DNA from: Gibbula magus
Taxonomy: Eukaryota; Mollusca; Gastropoda; Trochida; Trochidae
Reading direction: 5' to 3'
Assembly: GCA_936450465.1 (NCBI GenBank)
Contig: OW388290.1
Location: 25,595,457-25,659,456, forward strand
Length of the DNA: 64,000 bases
Shown here: positions 33,690 through 44,661 of the stretch, in pieces
Layout of the letters: every line of letters starts with the position of its first letter
Numbering within the stretch: the stretch's first letter is position 1
Notes under the pieces: model-generated
The model's input: only the letters and a program-made list of their open reading frames with translations
Told to the model about the DNA's origin: nothing
Databases searched by the model: none
Program-made: the position numbers and the translations under genes

Positions 33690-36045
33690 CCTAATACTCT
33701 TCTGACCATTTCTGTTTGACCTATGACATATCTCCCTAAAGGTATCGATTAGTTTTTGACTAATATAATAATTCCAGTTTAGCGCGAGTAACGTATACGT
33801 ATCTGTGTTATGACAGAACTTTGCTGCGATGTTAATAGAATATCTAACTATGACAGTATTGTCATCATTTGAGTCAGGAATATTCACAAGCGGGCAGTGG
33901 GTCACCGTGTACTTTGTTTTTTTAATCATGCCCTGGAGGAGTGTTATCTGAAAAAACGGATATATTCTTGATATACATTGATGGAATATGTTTCTTCCAT
34001 GTCTGATATTATTCTGTAAAGACAGTATGGATGCCTCTACTCAATCTTTTTCGGATCAAGATTTCTCTTTTAGGGTGTGTTGAAACTTTAAAGGCGTGGT
34101 TGATTATGTCATATAAATATTCTCCTTGTCACAGTTATACATAAGTAATATTTAATTTGTCACCTTTGATATCTGGAAATGAAGGATACGGATGATACAG
34201 ATGATGTACGTTATTCCGTAAAAATACTACCAACGGTACACAAGATATCTACACACTGTACACATAGGAAAACCAACACCGATGCTTTACAGACTTAAAT
34301 AACAAACCTGAATAGCATATTGGTTCAAATCACACTGCCTTAAGTTAGTATTGTGCGTAGTCAAGACATTCTTCGTGTAATTCAATCAAAATGTAACATA
34401 TAATTTTAAGAAATGATTAAACTAGTGCACATATGCCACTAAAAATGCAACCTCCAGACCGAGCAACGCGAAAATACAATGATATACGTATATATAATAA
34501 CCCACCGGAAAGTCTGTTCTTTAACTATGCGCAAAAGGAAACAATTAAAGGCAAACTTTATTGTGACAGTTATCCGTCCTTGATGTTATTTCCAAATAAA
34601 GGTGAAAATGTAGCTATTTTACTCCTCTCTACAAACATATCATTGATGTACACCTCTCTACACCTGGTGTACGATGATACACAGTGAGATAATAAGAACG
34701 TGTCCGCTTCTCAGGATATCCTTTTCCTTGTTTCTTGCTAACAAATCATGATGGCTCATTAAGTTATAAACGTCTGGGTAAAATAATGCATGTATAGGGT
34801 TCATAAAGAATGCGCCTGTCTCATCAAAACTCACTCCAGATAGCAAAAAGTATTTACGTCTTTTGGATATCTACTCGTGTTAAACTGTGGGGATGGTAAA
34901 TCGGAAGTATTCAGAATGGTTGGTGAATCACCATGGTTGGTAACATTGATCACATAAAAGTAAATTAGGACCAATCGTAACTGTTACTGTAGTTAGTATA
35001 TAAGTAATAATCAAACTAACATGATGTTTTTCATGTATGCCATACTTTTCCACCATAATTGCATATCATCAGCCAGACCAGCAATCTAACAGCTTATGAA
35101 TTTGGCTCCACTTTTTATCGTCTTGATGTCTCTTAATTTGTTCCTTTTTCATACATTCATATATATGTACATGTAAATCATCTGGTACGACTGTGATTTT
35201 CCTTAATCAATACTTAATGATGTTCAGACAGTTTTGGATAAGATATACTGTTTAAAATCAGGACCTTGATATCATTGCAAAAATACATTCATAAATACTC
35301 AACGCGAAGGTAACCAAAGCGCCATTATACATCACTTAACCAATCCTGACGCTTTAAATATTTCCCTTTCTGCGTGTATAATATTGGTAAATCAAGTGAT
35401 CGAAGTGACCAGATATACATGATTGATGCGTATATCCGTGAACAATATCTAGAAAATATGGCATTTTCAATGGATTGGTTTGATATTTAAATTATGTGAA
35501 CTGGACGAAAGTTCACGAAGGTCAGGCTGTCAGTCAGATAACCGCAGATATCTATTTGAGAATCTCTTTTGTATTAGTGTTCTGGATTGAACACAAGACA
35601 GATCGGTGGTGGGTTTGTTTTGAACTCGGCAGTCAGAGCTGCAACTCGGTCAAAAACTGTACGTGTTCATATATTCAATGTATTGATGTTCTAAAACTAA
35701 TATAAACTAATATATATTGAGGGTTTATTCGGTGTGTATGTTTCCATTTATTTTCTTCAATGTATACAATTCATTAATTATTGTACACAGTATTATGTTG
35801 AATTGAACACACAAAAGAATAACGTTTGTGCATATTAAATATAATGCCAATCATCCACAACTTGGTCATCATTGATATAATTTTATCATTTCATTATGTG
35901 TTATATGTTCATATGTCTTCTGTTGTATTCATTTGCCGTCGAACGCCACCGAACGCCACCACTGTACATTTTCACCTTTACTCTTCTGCTTCAGGAGCCT
36001 TGCCAACAAGCAGCTCCCTTCACTTTCTATTCTATTTATAGCTCA
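33690..36045. other. Non-coding, nothing recognised
   Basis: Several short open frames (34433-34687, 35496-35705) have no recognisable domain or splice context. Confidence 0.45.
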
Positions 36046-36049
36046 GCTG

Positions 36050-36145
36050 GTTCCAGCCGTTGCTCGCAGGTTTCACCGCAAAGCATAGCCACATGGTGAT
36101 GCGGGCTTTCTCCCTGCCATAATACTAGCAGCCGTGATATAAGTG
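36050..36145 (+). mobile_element. SINE body fragment, truncated at both ends
   Basis: CCAGCCGTTGCTCGCAGG through GATATAAGTGAA matches the body of the SINE at 53519. The 3' part with GCGTTAAACCCC is missing and coding-like sequence starts at once. Confidence 0.85.
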
Positions 36146-36380
36146 AAGATCCTCTTGATACAAGACCATTCCAGGATAAAAGAATTCGCAAACAGAAAAC
36201 TGGAAGACATTTAGAAGAACGACCTTGTCACCAGGATACTCCAGTCATGATCCAGGACATCCTCGATAATCCAGCGCTATTGTTCCGATAAATCTACACA
36301 CAAGCGCTGGAAAACAGTAAGGGTATTTATTCCTAACCTAGTTACCTCCCTTCGAAATGACTCAGCGAAACGCTTGCTTT

Positions 36381-36628
36381 CTAACAACAAATGAGATTAC
36401 TTGAAATCAAGGGTGAAATAACAAGCACTCTCGTGTCAGGATCTTGGCTTTCGCAGATGATTGGGAACGCCTGGAAGAACAGGGATTTACCTCCACCCGT
36501 TTTGATGGACATGAATACATCCTTCTTCTCGTACAGATTTCTTAAAACTTTCTTTTGAGTTTCTGTCAGTTTTTCTACGCTGAATTTGTTACAAACGTTA
36601 TCATAATCGAGTGTGTCGGCGCCGCCAT
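36381..36628 (-). pseudogene. RecQ-like helicase N-terminal fragment, captured
   Basis: Minus strand: after ATGGCGGCG at 36628 the helicase frame, one base out of phase with that ATG, reads CNKFSVEKLTETQKKVLRNL, then KKDVFMSIKTGGGKSLFFQA, a PIICE segment, then TRVLVISPL. A linear Q-rich entry, the Walker A motif TGGGKS and the following VLVISPL strand are the order in RecQ helicases. The fragment stops there and ends at TAG 36381, with none of the later helicase motifs. It encodes at most an ATP-binding stub. Confidence 0.75.
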
Positions 36629-36720
36629 GTTTGTTTCTATAAATAACGGTAGTGATAAAAGACGCGTTTGATTGGTCGAGTTGTTTACGCAGATAGTGTC
36701 TGCGTTTCGTTTCTGATTGG
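36629..36720 (-). promoter_or_regulatory. Captured promoter-like segment
   Basis: Directly upstream of the helicase fragment on the minus strand: two CCAAT boxes (complements of ATTGG at 36716-36720 and 36671-36675), CpG dinucleotides (AACGAAACGC, AACGCGTC) and an AACATGGCGGC start context. The element seems to have taken a gene's 5' end including its promoter. Promoter activity is inferred. Confidence 0.45.
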
Positions 36721-37021
36721 ATAACATGGACCCAAGAGGAGGTAACTAGGTTAGGGATAAATACCCTTACTGTTTTCCAGCGCTTGTGTGTAGATTTATC
36801 GGAACAATAGCGCTGGATTATCGAGGATGGATCCAGGATCCAGAGGAGGATTTATCCGAAGTTCTGGTCAGTCAGAGAAGCTTGATACCGAGTTTGAGTC
36901 TGAACATTCAGAGGATGGTTTTGAGACAAAGAAAGACAAGGCACATTTGACACGAAGATCATCATCACAAGCACAGGAGGAAATACGTCGTGAATTTAAA
37001 TAATGTTTTGAAAGGTTAAGA

Positions 37022-37153
37022 CCACAGGACAAAAAGTGGTGGAATCCATTTGCCGGATCCTTCCGGATTCTCCCAAATTTTGGCGGATCCTTAAGAATCC
37101 GGAAGAATCCTGAAGGATCCGGCAAGCGGATTCTACCACATTTTGTCCTGTGG
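37022..37153. mobile_element. Palindromic MITE, copy 2
   Basis: The ends CCACAGGACAAAAAGTGG and its counterpart CACATTTTGTCCTGTGG bracket a palindrome of GGATCC/GAATCC motifs. It corresponds to 26620-26735 read on the other strand. Confidence 0.8.
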
Positions 37154-37813
37154 ACGCCCAAGTGTAAAAAAAAATGAGAAATGCATCAGGAAAAGTAAAA
37201 GAAAAGAAACAGATCTTCACCTGCCTTCAAAATCAACTGTGAGGAAAACGATTTTAAGTGTATAAGCAAAATGTAATAATTCATTTACATTGATTTCTTA
37301 ACACGCTTCACAAAAGCTGCTTCCATGTTTGACCATTGTGACATTCTTTTTTCATATTTTTGTATTAGAGTATTTAGATTTACGTCAAAGCATGTACAGA
37401 TTTTCTCATACACATTAATATAAATCTAATATTTCTTTTAATTTTGAGGTTAAGGGCTATAAACATAATTCATTTTACAAACATTCTATCAGAACTTGAT
37501 TTAGAACATTTCATCTGAAATTCATGTAACTACATGTATTTTCTGAAAGTTTTTCACAATATGTGTTTTGCAAGAACTGTGCATCAGATACGGAGAACTT
37601 TTCTTTTAGTATATTGTAACCTCTTTTGAGTTTGTAATATGCTATTGTAACTTTAACGAAAGTTAAGTATGCAAGGCAATATTAGAGGTTTATAAAGGTG
37701 TTTTAGGTATTGTTTTTGATGATCTTTATCACTTTTAGCTGAGCAGACCAGAAAGGTTGATGTGTTTAAAACATGTTGATTTGTGTTTCATAAAATTCTT
37801 TTTTAAAGATGTT
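37154..37813. other. Non-coding, nothing recognised
   Basis: AT-rich, no gene or border. Confidence 0.5.
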
Positions 37814-38480
37814 TAGCTCATCAGGACTGTAGGGCCAGATGGGCTTATGGCATGATTCGGCGTCTGTGAACTCTTGAAAATTTGTAACTTCTTTCTGCAC
37901 CCTTAAATGCTAGACAACCCTTGTAAATATGATTCTTGATGGACATAGACTAAGATTTGTTAAACATAAACATAAGGATTATTTCCAAAGAGCACCCCTT
38001 TTGAGAACATGATCCTTCACAGAATGACATTTGCAAATTCATTTCATTAAAAAAAATATGTATGAACATTACCTAATAGTATCTAATTATTATTCCGAAA
38101 TATAATTGTTTACGGAGTTATGGAACAGAACTGTGATGCTGCAATTGGGACAAGTTTTCTCGGCAACTATTACATCTAGGTGAACGAAATTTAACATGGA
38201 GGTAGTACAGATGATACTCTTCATGGAGTTTAAAATCCATTTCTGAAATATTATTTTTACGGAGTTATGAAGCCCTTGAATCTGTAATTGAACTGGGTAC
38301 AAATTACCGGTTTGATGCTCAAATGGGAAACATTAAGTTACCTGAACAATATAACATCTGTGTGAATGAAATTTTGTAATAACAAAGCCAGTTCCCAAAA
38401 TTATTTTGGACAATATTATGATGCTTGAAGCTGTTTTTTTAAACATAGTACCCTTCACATCTATAATTCCCCATGGACGG
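37814..38480 (-). mobile_element. TAGCTCATCAGG-TIR element, copy F4
   Basis: TAGCTCATCAGG at 37814-37825 followed by GGGCCAGATGGGCTTATGG is the conserved right end of the family in reverse. The body has roughly 150-bp repeats (TTTACGGAGTTATGGAAC near 38109, TTTTACGGAGTTATGAAG near 38255). The opposite terminus is not found. GGACGGACAGC near 38475 may mark its decayed end. Confidence 0.55.
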
Positions 38481-38633
38481 ACAGCAGATGGCGTGGGTAT
38501 GTGAGCCATGCTTACTTTTTTCTTGTTTTACTAGTAATCATAAGACAGGCGTTTAAGAACTTCTTTCTTGTCTGGTCCAGGAAGACTGCTCCAATTCAGT
38601 TGATTGCTCTTCCTGTCTTCCCACACGGCGAAT

Positions 38634-38725
38634 GCCACTCGAAACTCTCTAAAACACTGGACAATATACTTAAGAATTCGCCACTCGAAACTCTCTTAAA
38701 CACTGGACAATATACTTAAGATGAC
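38634..38725 (+). repeat. 46-bp tandem duplication
   Basis: GCCACTCGAAACTCTCT...ATACTTAAG at 38634 recurs at 38680 with one difference. Confidence 0.85.
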
Positions 38726-38839
38726 GAGCTGGTTAATTTTTTCATCTTGAGACGTCTATCACGTTCCTGGGCTTCATTAATCAGGTTTCCTTCTATGACG
38801 ACTGTAATTATTAATCGTGTTTCTTTCTATGACGTCTGT

Positions 38840-39320
38840 AATTATCACTATCATTTGGAGCTCATCAATGACATATTTGATTACATCGATGCTAATGGTG
38901 GGTTGTTGTTGTGCTCCATACTGTAGATTATCAGCATGTGCCCTAGTATCGGATAATGATCACTCCAGGTGGTCATGATAGTACAGCAAGTCGTGTTCCT
39001 TGTCATCTGTTTCCCTTATGCACCAAGCACCAGGGACATGAATAGTTAGCACCTCAGTCCAAGCATGATTTGGATCATTTCCATTTCTGACTCTTCACGA
39101 CGGTCATCCACAATCAGAAATCCGTCTTTATACACATTATCAATATCAACAAACAGACTGTTGTAATGCTCTTCACAGTTGACTATGGCCAGTGTCCATT
39201 TTTCAGATGACAACTTTTGTACCATCCGTGCCAAGTTTCACAGTTACTTTTCTTGCGTCTGGGTTGTCACATCTATAGACAGACACCCTTTGAATTAATT
39301 CTCCCCGACAGTTAACAGTT
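38840..39320 (-). pseudogene. Unidentified coding-like remnant, frameshifted
   Basis: On the minus strand 39320-39200 reads LSATVNCRGELIQRV, then KVTVKLGTDGTKVV and a stop. A shifted frame (39234-39046) continues KLSSEKWTLAIVNCEEHYNS, then a FVDIDN and DDRREESEM stretch. The composition looks like real protein and the two frames abut, so I read a decayed exon. It recalls a conserved invertebrate family with a KVSGDGT-type strand followed by a LAIIKxxExYxNL segment, but I cannot name it. Confidence 0.35.
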
Positions 39321-40732
39321 GCGCTAAGTTTAGTCGTTGGGGTTCACTGGATTTCAAATTTTGATGTTTGATCTTTTCTTAATTCGGAGATTGAATGTTG
39401 AGAGCTGGTGTTATCGGAGTCAATTCGTGTTCTGCTATATCACTCACTCCAAAATTGTCAAGCGCAAAAAATCTTTTTGTACATCATCCGCCTGCCCGGA
39501 TTCACGCAGTGATAGATTCATACTTGACCTCCTCATCGGTATTGGTTCTACAGCCGTAGCACTGAACCCCAACGTGTCTAGGAAACTCAACGATATGTGT
39601 GCTGAGTGTTTCACTACATTTACTTTTTACTTCGACTGAGCTCTTCAACGTCTAATGAGGGTGGTGCGTGGATAAGGTTGAACATTAGTTAGTTCACACT
39701 GATGAATGGTGATTGATGTGGTCTTGTCCACGTCATGCTTTTAACCCCTTAGAGACTTGAAAGATTTCGTAATGTTTGTTGTCACAGTCTGTTTCCTAAC
39801 CTCCCAGATTCACATAATTCGAGATTATTGAGATGTGAGTTAATCATATATACATGTACATAACTCAAGCCAGGTTGCTCTTTCTTGTAACAATGCATGT
39901 GTCTAAGGAAAGTGTTGCTTAGATCTAACCCAAAAGTTACAATACTACTGGTATGTTTTTAAAACTCTTTTGTAATTAAGATGGTTGCTTTACGTATTTA
40001 CAGTTACTGTCTCAGTTGACTTAAGTGGAGAGTAGTATTCCGCCATCTTTAACCTTTTCAAAATTCCAATACACTAAATAAAAAAACAACAAACAAAGAT
40101 ATAAATGTAACAGTGTCTTAATACTTTTAAATAGTACTGCAGCATCATACATTGGTAGAAATGCTGTATGTCTTTGGGATAGCCAATTTGAGCTATAATA
40201 TGTGTGTATTATATAAACTTATCGTGATCCAATTAGACTTGTGAGATAGACAGTATTAAGTGATACGCTTTATTTTTTTAAAAAGAGTAGCAATATCCCA
40301 AAAAGAACCCCTTATGGTGTTCTTATAGAAAGTTTGTTACCTGTCATAAAAAGTAAAGTTAAACATGAAATGGGTCTGATCGTGTCTTGACTTTTTGTTT
40401 GAATTAATCCCTCATGCTTAAGTCTACAATAAACCCAGTTTCCATTTTCCCATGCGGGTTTACGTTTTTAGTGCAATTGGATATATGAAGATTTTAATCT
40501 TAAGTCCTTAAAGGAGCAGCAATATACGTGCTCGAAGGCATAAAACCCCACATAGAATGATGGACAGAAGAACAGCATAAGCCATTAACTAGATAACTTT
40601 TAAAGAAGGATCTAAAGGTTGCCGTGAATAGTTACAATTGATGAGTGAGTGATAAGGACCCCAGTAAATATATTTTGGATACTTGTTGTATTTACCTTTT
40701 AACTAACCATCTAAACAATCTGTAATTATTTA
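39321..40732. other. Non-coding, nothing recognised
   Basis: No supported gene. The frame at 39337-39639 has no recognisable domain. Confidence 0.45.
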
Positions 40733-40876
40733 GAGTGAGTGAGTGAGTGTGTTGGGGTTTAACGCCGCTTTCAAGATTATTTCACTTATATCGCGGCTGC
40801 TAGTATTATGGCAGGGAGAAAGCCCGCAACGCCATGTGGCTATGCACTGCGGTGAAACCTGCGAGCAGCGGCTGGA
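40733..40876 (-). mobile_element. SINE body and GTGA tail, minus
   Basis: GAGTGAGTGAGTGAGTG (the 3' tail in reverse), GGGGTTTAACGCCGC, then the conserved body to GCGAGCAGCGGCTGG. The tRNA head is missing. Confidence 0.9.
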
Positions 40877-40959
40877 GTAATTATTTAGAGAGAGCGAGAG
40901 TCCTTGAACGTGATAAGAGTGCACCATTGCCAAAATAATTGCATAATAACCTCGGTTCA

Positions 40960-41151
40960 TATTTGACCTTAAACGTATTCAGGATAACTAAAATATCAAA
41001 AGGCACCAGTCTAACCACACACCAAGTTTCGTAAAAATATCGAACAGTTTTTGAGATATGGCCCAGAAACGGAATCACGGACGGAGGCGAAAACATTATG
41101 TCTCCGGCGAAAACATTATGTCTCCCGCAAAGTTTTCCGGGAGACATAATA
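40960..41151. mobile_element. Fragment of a GGGAGACATAAT-ended element
   Basis: ACGGACGGAGG is followed by a duplicated GGCGAAAACATTATGTCTCC (about 20-bp period) and a terminal foldback, ATTATGTCTCCC/GGGAGACATAAT (about 41115-41150). Same class of mollusc non-autonomous element as the others, different family. It abuts the downstream flank of the recombinase pseudogene. Confidence 0.55.
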
Positions 41152-41221
41152 ACTTGCCATCCAATTAAATACCTTTCAGCTCTTTCCCAACTTACTGCGA
41201 AACCAATCCAAAATCTTGGAT

Positions 41222-41353
41222 TTAAAGAATTGTGGCAACTTCGGTCCGTTCCAGCAAGTCTGATGTCTGTCGGTAATGGTTCAAGTGTACATCCATATTG
41301 TGCCCAAGATGTTGAATAATCCAAGATCTCTCAGCTTCATTTGTATCGAGAGC
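41222..41353 (-). pseudogene. Recombinase exon C: catalytic Tyr exon
   Basis: The acceptor TTTTAATAG precedes GCT at 41353. The frame runs 43 codons to TAA at 41222-41224. It contains IIQHLGHNMDVHLNHYRQ: LGH is the box II histidine region and the Tyr in HYRQ is the candidate nucleophile. SDLLERTEVATIL closes it, as in related proteins. It joins exon B in phase 0 (Q then A). This exon is undamaged, although the stop may be slightly early. Confidence 0.8.
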
Positions 41354-41376
41354 CTATTAAAATAAACAATTAAACA

Positions 41377-41447
41377 AGTGTTTGCCACTAACATGGCAAT
41401 GTCCCCCGCCGATAACATTGAGTTTAAAATACACATCATTTGGTGAA
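41377..41447 (+). repeat. Fragment of the TAACATGGCAATG repeat in an intron
   Basis: AAGTGTTTGCCACTAACATG and ACACATCATTTGGTG match 29776-29860 in F3. It lies in the intron between exons B and C, next to the acceptor. Confidence 0.75.
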
Positions 41448-41963
41448 AATGAGCTACTGCATATATATTGCATTACATTGTTCGGTCACGGAGTGTCGCA
41501 AAAAGCATAGAAAAGCACTTGGCTATTTTTACGACACGACGGCAAGGCCACGTGATATGTCATGTTATTTTAATACGTCAGAGTATTAAAAAAAACACTT
41601 TTAAAGTAAATCAGTTCTAAAAAGAGGCAAATCAATTACTATTCAGTGAATTTTAAGGCCAGTCAAAGGTATATTTGGATAAGTCATCGACCTGGAACCG
41701 GAATGTTTTTAACCCCAGCCACATGGATTGCAGAAATGACTCCAAACATCTCATGGAGTGGCTCTTTAACTAAAGGGATCTTACTATGTGAACTTACTTT
41801 GTAAAACAGGTCGTTTTCTTGTGAGATCACAACAATTAATTAGAAAATATTCAGATCAATCTAAAAATCAATGCAGTAAAGTTAAAGGGAGATATTACAG
41901 TAAATCACTCTTCACTCTCTTGGCTAGTATCTTTTGTAAAATATGAAAATACTATAGATTTAC

Positions 41964-42081
41964 CTGAACCAGGGTGGCCATGTAGTTCCGCATGATGATC
42001 GTTCGAATACGGCTTGGATTTGTTAGTTGTGCCTCTTCCGCAATTGTTGAAATGGCATCATATGCCCTGAATACACCCCAT
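41964..42081 (-). pseudogene. Recombinase exon B: box II Arg exon
   Basis: Acceptor TTTATTTCAG at 42082-42091, donor CAG/GTAAAT at 41963. In the coding frame it reads WGVFRAYDAISTIAEEAQ, then RTIIMRNYMATLVQ. MRNYMAT corresponds to the LRHxxAT segment that carries the second catalytic arginine. The expected His three residues earlier is Ile/Thr here. The 610-bp intron to exon C is phase 0. The junction with exon A is off by one base, so an indel or another splice site is needed. Confidence 0.8.
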
Positions 42082-42303
42082 CTGAAATAAATTCAATATT
42101 CAATATAATTTTAATATTTTAAACAGATGAATTCTTGAACATATTCTTTTTTTAATTATATTTTGTAATCAACATTGTTAATGGTTGAAATTTAGTTCAA
42201 AATATAGCTTTATTTACGACCCTCCTTCCACTGATACAGAAACTTGCTTAGATATTGACATTTCAGCTATGAAAGCAACAATCTGAAAACCAGTTTAAAA
42301 AAC

Positions 42304-42448
42304 CTTTATGTACCATCAATTCTAATTTTTTACTTTTGCTTCTAAAGAGATATGGAGATTCTGAGATGCACATCTCACTTTTTTGTGAGATGAAGGCAAG
42401 AGCTTCTTTTGTCTCTGGTGGCAGTATAACAGGTATATATCTTCCTAC
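42304..42448 (-). pseudogene. Recombinase exon A: beta-strand exon
   Basis: Acceptor CATGTATTTCAG, then GTAGGAAGATAT. It reads VGRYIPVILPPETKEALAF, then SESPYLFRS. The GRYxPVIL strand and the SPYLF motif follow the EIRGK end of exon Z in phase 0. The donor is either GATG/GTACAT (42314) or AAAG/GTTTTT (42304). Neither gives a perfect phase with exon B. Confidence 0.75.
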
Positions 42449-42755
42449 CTGAAATACATGTGAAACTTCACCTGATAATTTGAACTAATAACATTTCTAC
42501 AGTGATGTAAAACATATGTTATTATAAAATATGTTTTTGTTCATTCTCGGTAATGTGAGTCTACGAAATAACCTGGTTTAAATAAAAATAATGGTATTCA
42601 GAGACCGTTTTGATACATGTTATTTTTTTTTAAAAATTAAGTCTACTGATCAAAAGAAGTTGACGTTTCGGAAAATATAATCCTTTATATAAGCAACTGG
42701 CGACTACTTTCTGAATAATCAAATTTAATTTCTTAGAAAGTGAATATCAACTGAC

Positions 42756-42862
42756 CTTCCCTCGAATTTCAACAACCTCTTGGGTTTCTAGCAGATGACT
42801 TTCGAACTTCGTCCTGTACTTGATCTATTCCCCTTTTTCTTTGATGATATGCGTCCAATTTG
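42756..42862 (-). pseudogene. Recombinase exon Z, frameshifted
   Basis: Starts in one frame as KLDAYHQRKRGIDQVQDEV. After a one-base shift it ends SHLLETQEVVEIRGK at the donor AAG/GTCAGT (42755). The upstream acceptor reads TTTGTGTAAC, where AG has become AA. The intron to exon A (42449-42755) is phase 0. Confidence 0.7.
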
Positions 42863-42976
42863 TTACACAAATGATTAAAAGGACATCATTTATATACATT
42901 CATGCCGAGAATGTTTTTAGTTCACATAAGAAAAGCATTGGAATTTAAAATGAAAAACATCTAATCTTTTTAAAAA

Positions 42977-44446
42977 ACTAGATGAGCGTTTGCGGGACAC
43001 CGCAAAGCAGAACAGCTCCGAAACTTAGGGTCTCGCCTTTCCCTGTTCCGCCTTCTCGTTCTGCATCAATAAAATGGGAATTCTTTTTAACAAATTTTTT
43101 TTCCATTATTTGAGTTATTACTAATCATCACTGGGGTCACTTTTCACAAGTTTTTTCTTAAAACCTATTTCTTTTGTCAAAATTTGATTGAAGGATTAAC
43201 ATGGCCTTGACCAGTATCTCATGACCTTGACCTTCAATGTCACACCATCAATGATAACTTTTCCTCTTGTGTAACAATCATGCAATGACTCAAAGTGTTC
43301 ATAGTTAAATACGGCATATTCACAAAAGCTTGTTTAAGTTGTGACCTAGCTGTGAACTTTACCTTTGCCAGATTTTAGCGAAAACCTTTTCAAATCTTGG
43401 TCTTTCTCCATAGTTCAAATATACCAAATAAGAGCCTGATAGCAAAAAAAAAAGTTTGAAGTTATCATGTTTACAAGAATTGTTGTAGTGATTTCAGAAC
43501 TCATGACCTTGACCATTCACCAGATTTATAAGAAAGAAGCTATCTATATGAGGTGTTAATATCTTCATGGAAAACAGTCACCTAGTGATTTCAGAACTGG
43601 TCAGCATGACCATATCTCGTGACATTGACCTTCAAGGTCACACAGTCAATAACAACTTTTCATTGTAACAATCATATGATGTTTCAAAGTTGATATAAGG
43701 CATGTTCGCAAATGCATACTTAAGTTGTTACCTCGCTGTGACCTTGACCTTTGGCGAAAACCTTTTCAAATCTTGGCCTTTCTCAATAGTTGATATAAAC
43801 CAAATAATAGCCTGATAGCACAAATATTGTTCTAGTTATCATGTTTACAAAAGGATTTTTTTTTAGCAATTTCAGAACTTATGACCTTGAATGTGAACAT
43901 GTCAAAATCATTCACCAGGTGTATACGAAAGAAGCTATGTATATGAAGTGTTAATACCTTCTTGGAAAAAAAATCTTTAGTGATTTCAGAACTGGTGACC
44001 TTGACCCTATCTTGTGACCATGACCTTTGATATTCAAGGTCACACAATGATCAATTTTCATTATATATTACAATCATGTAATGGTTCAAAGTGTTAATAG
44101 TTGAAATAAGACATTTTTGCAAAAGCATGCTTAATTCGTGACCTCATTGTGACCTTGGCCTTTCTCCATACTTGATATACACCAAAGAAGAGCCTGATAG
44201 CACAAATATTTTTCAAGTTATCGTGTTGACAAGGATTTGTTTTAGAGATTTCAGAACTCGTGACCTTTGACTTTGAATGTGATCATGTAAAAAAAATTCC
44301 CCAGGGGTATAAGTAAGAAGTTATGTATAGGAGTTCTCAAAACCTTCTAGGAAAAAGTTATAGCCAATACATAACGCGGCGGCGACGGAAACTGCGTAAA
44401 AAACTGATGGCAGTTCCGACTAATAGTCGGAGCTGATAAAAAAAAA
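42977..44446. mobile_element. Element with about 400-bp tandem core, in an intron
   Basis: One end has the foldback TTTGCGG/CCGCAAA (42990) and CAGCTCCGA (43013). The other end has TCGGAGCTG (44427-44435), an exact 9-bp subterminal inverted repeat. The core is three diverged direct repeats of about 400 bp marked by GGTCACAC near 43240, 43638 and 44040, each with TGACCTTGACC, CAAATCTTGG and AGCCTGATAGC. It lies between the recombinase pieces at 44560 and 42862, so it expanded an intron. Confidence 0.7.
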
Positions 44447-44559
44447 GTAGCAGACGTGTAGAAAACATTGCAGGTGAAAAAGGTCATTTACAGCAAAATA
44501 ACAATGATTCTGGATGTGAAGTATACGTACAGACATTACACATTTCATGATTTAACTAC

Positions 44560-44661
44560 CTTAAAGCCTGAACTTCATGTCATCGTAGTCTATTGTATAG
44601 TGTTATCCTCGCCAGAGTTAGTGTCGCAGTTCTCTTGTAGTTGGCATAGCTGGTGTCAGGC
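44560..44661 (-). pseudogene. Recombinase central exon, 3' part (box I)
   Basis: After the 9-bp duplication GCCTGACAC this reads PDTSYANYKRTATLTL, then ARITLYNRLR, TGA, HEVQAL, ending at a donor AAG/GTAGTT (44559). YNRLR-x-HEV matches the position of box I (RxxGE type), which holds the first catalytic Arg. The TGA inside it is a disabling mutation. It joins in frame with the part beyond the insertion at 44662-45061. Confidence 0.75.

Larger units (their letters stand above)
36258..36829 (-). mobile_element. 94-bp-TIR element with 9-bp TSD and captured gene piece
   Basis: Left end CATCCTCGATAATCCAGCGC, right end its exact complement. The inverted repeats run about 94 bp (36258-36351, 36736-36829) and are almost identical, so insertion is recent. 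The flanks GATCCAGGA (36249-36257 and 36830-36838) form a perfect 9-bp target duplication. Long TIRs plus 9-bp TSDs are the hallmark of Mutator-like elements. The interior is a fragment of a RecQ-like helicase gene with its promoter-like 5' region, the Pack-MULE arrangement. No transposase. Confidence 0.8.
36146..37010 (+). other. Unrecognised coding-like segment split by a TIR element
   Basis: 36140-36257 reads as one frame rich in Arg, Lys, Asp and Gln (RPFQDKRIRKQKTG, then CHQDTPVMIQD). The frame enters the 9-bp target duplication of the element at 36258-36829. Without the insert it continues in frame as PEEDLSEVLVSQRSL until TGA near 36951. A second frame to 37003 (SEHSEDGFETKKDKAHL) is equally charged. 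It may be a host exon or part of another repeat. I do not recognise it. Confidence 0.3.

Noticed and set aside
36258..36829. Intact RecQ helicase gene
   Set aside because: Only the region up to just past Walker A is present and it is trapped between TIRs.
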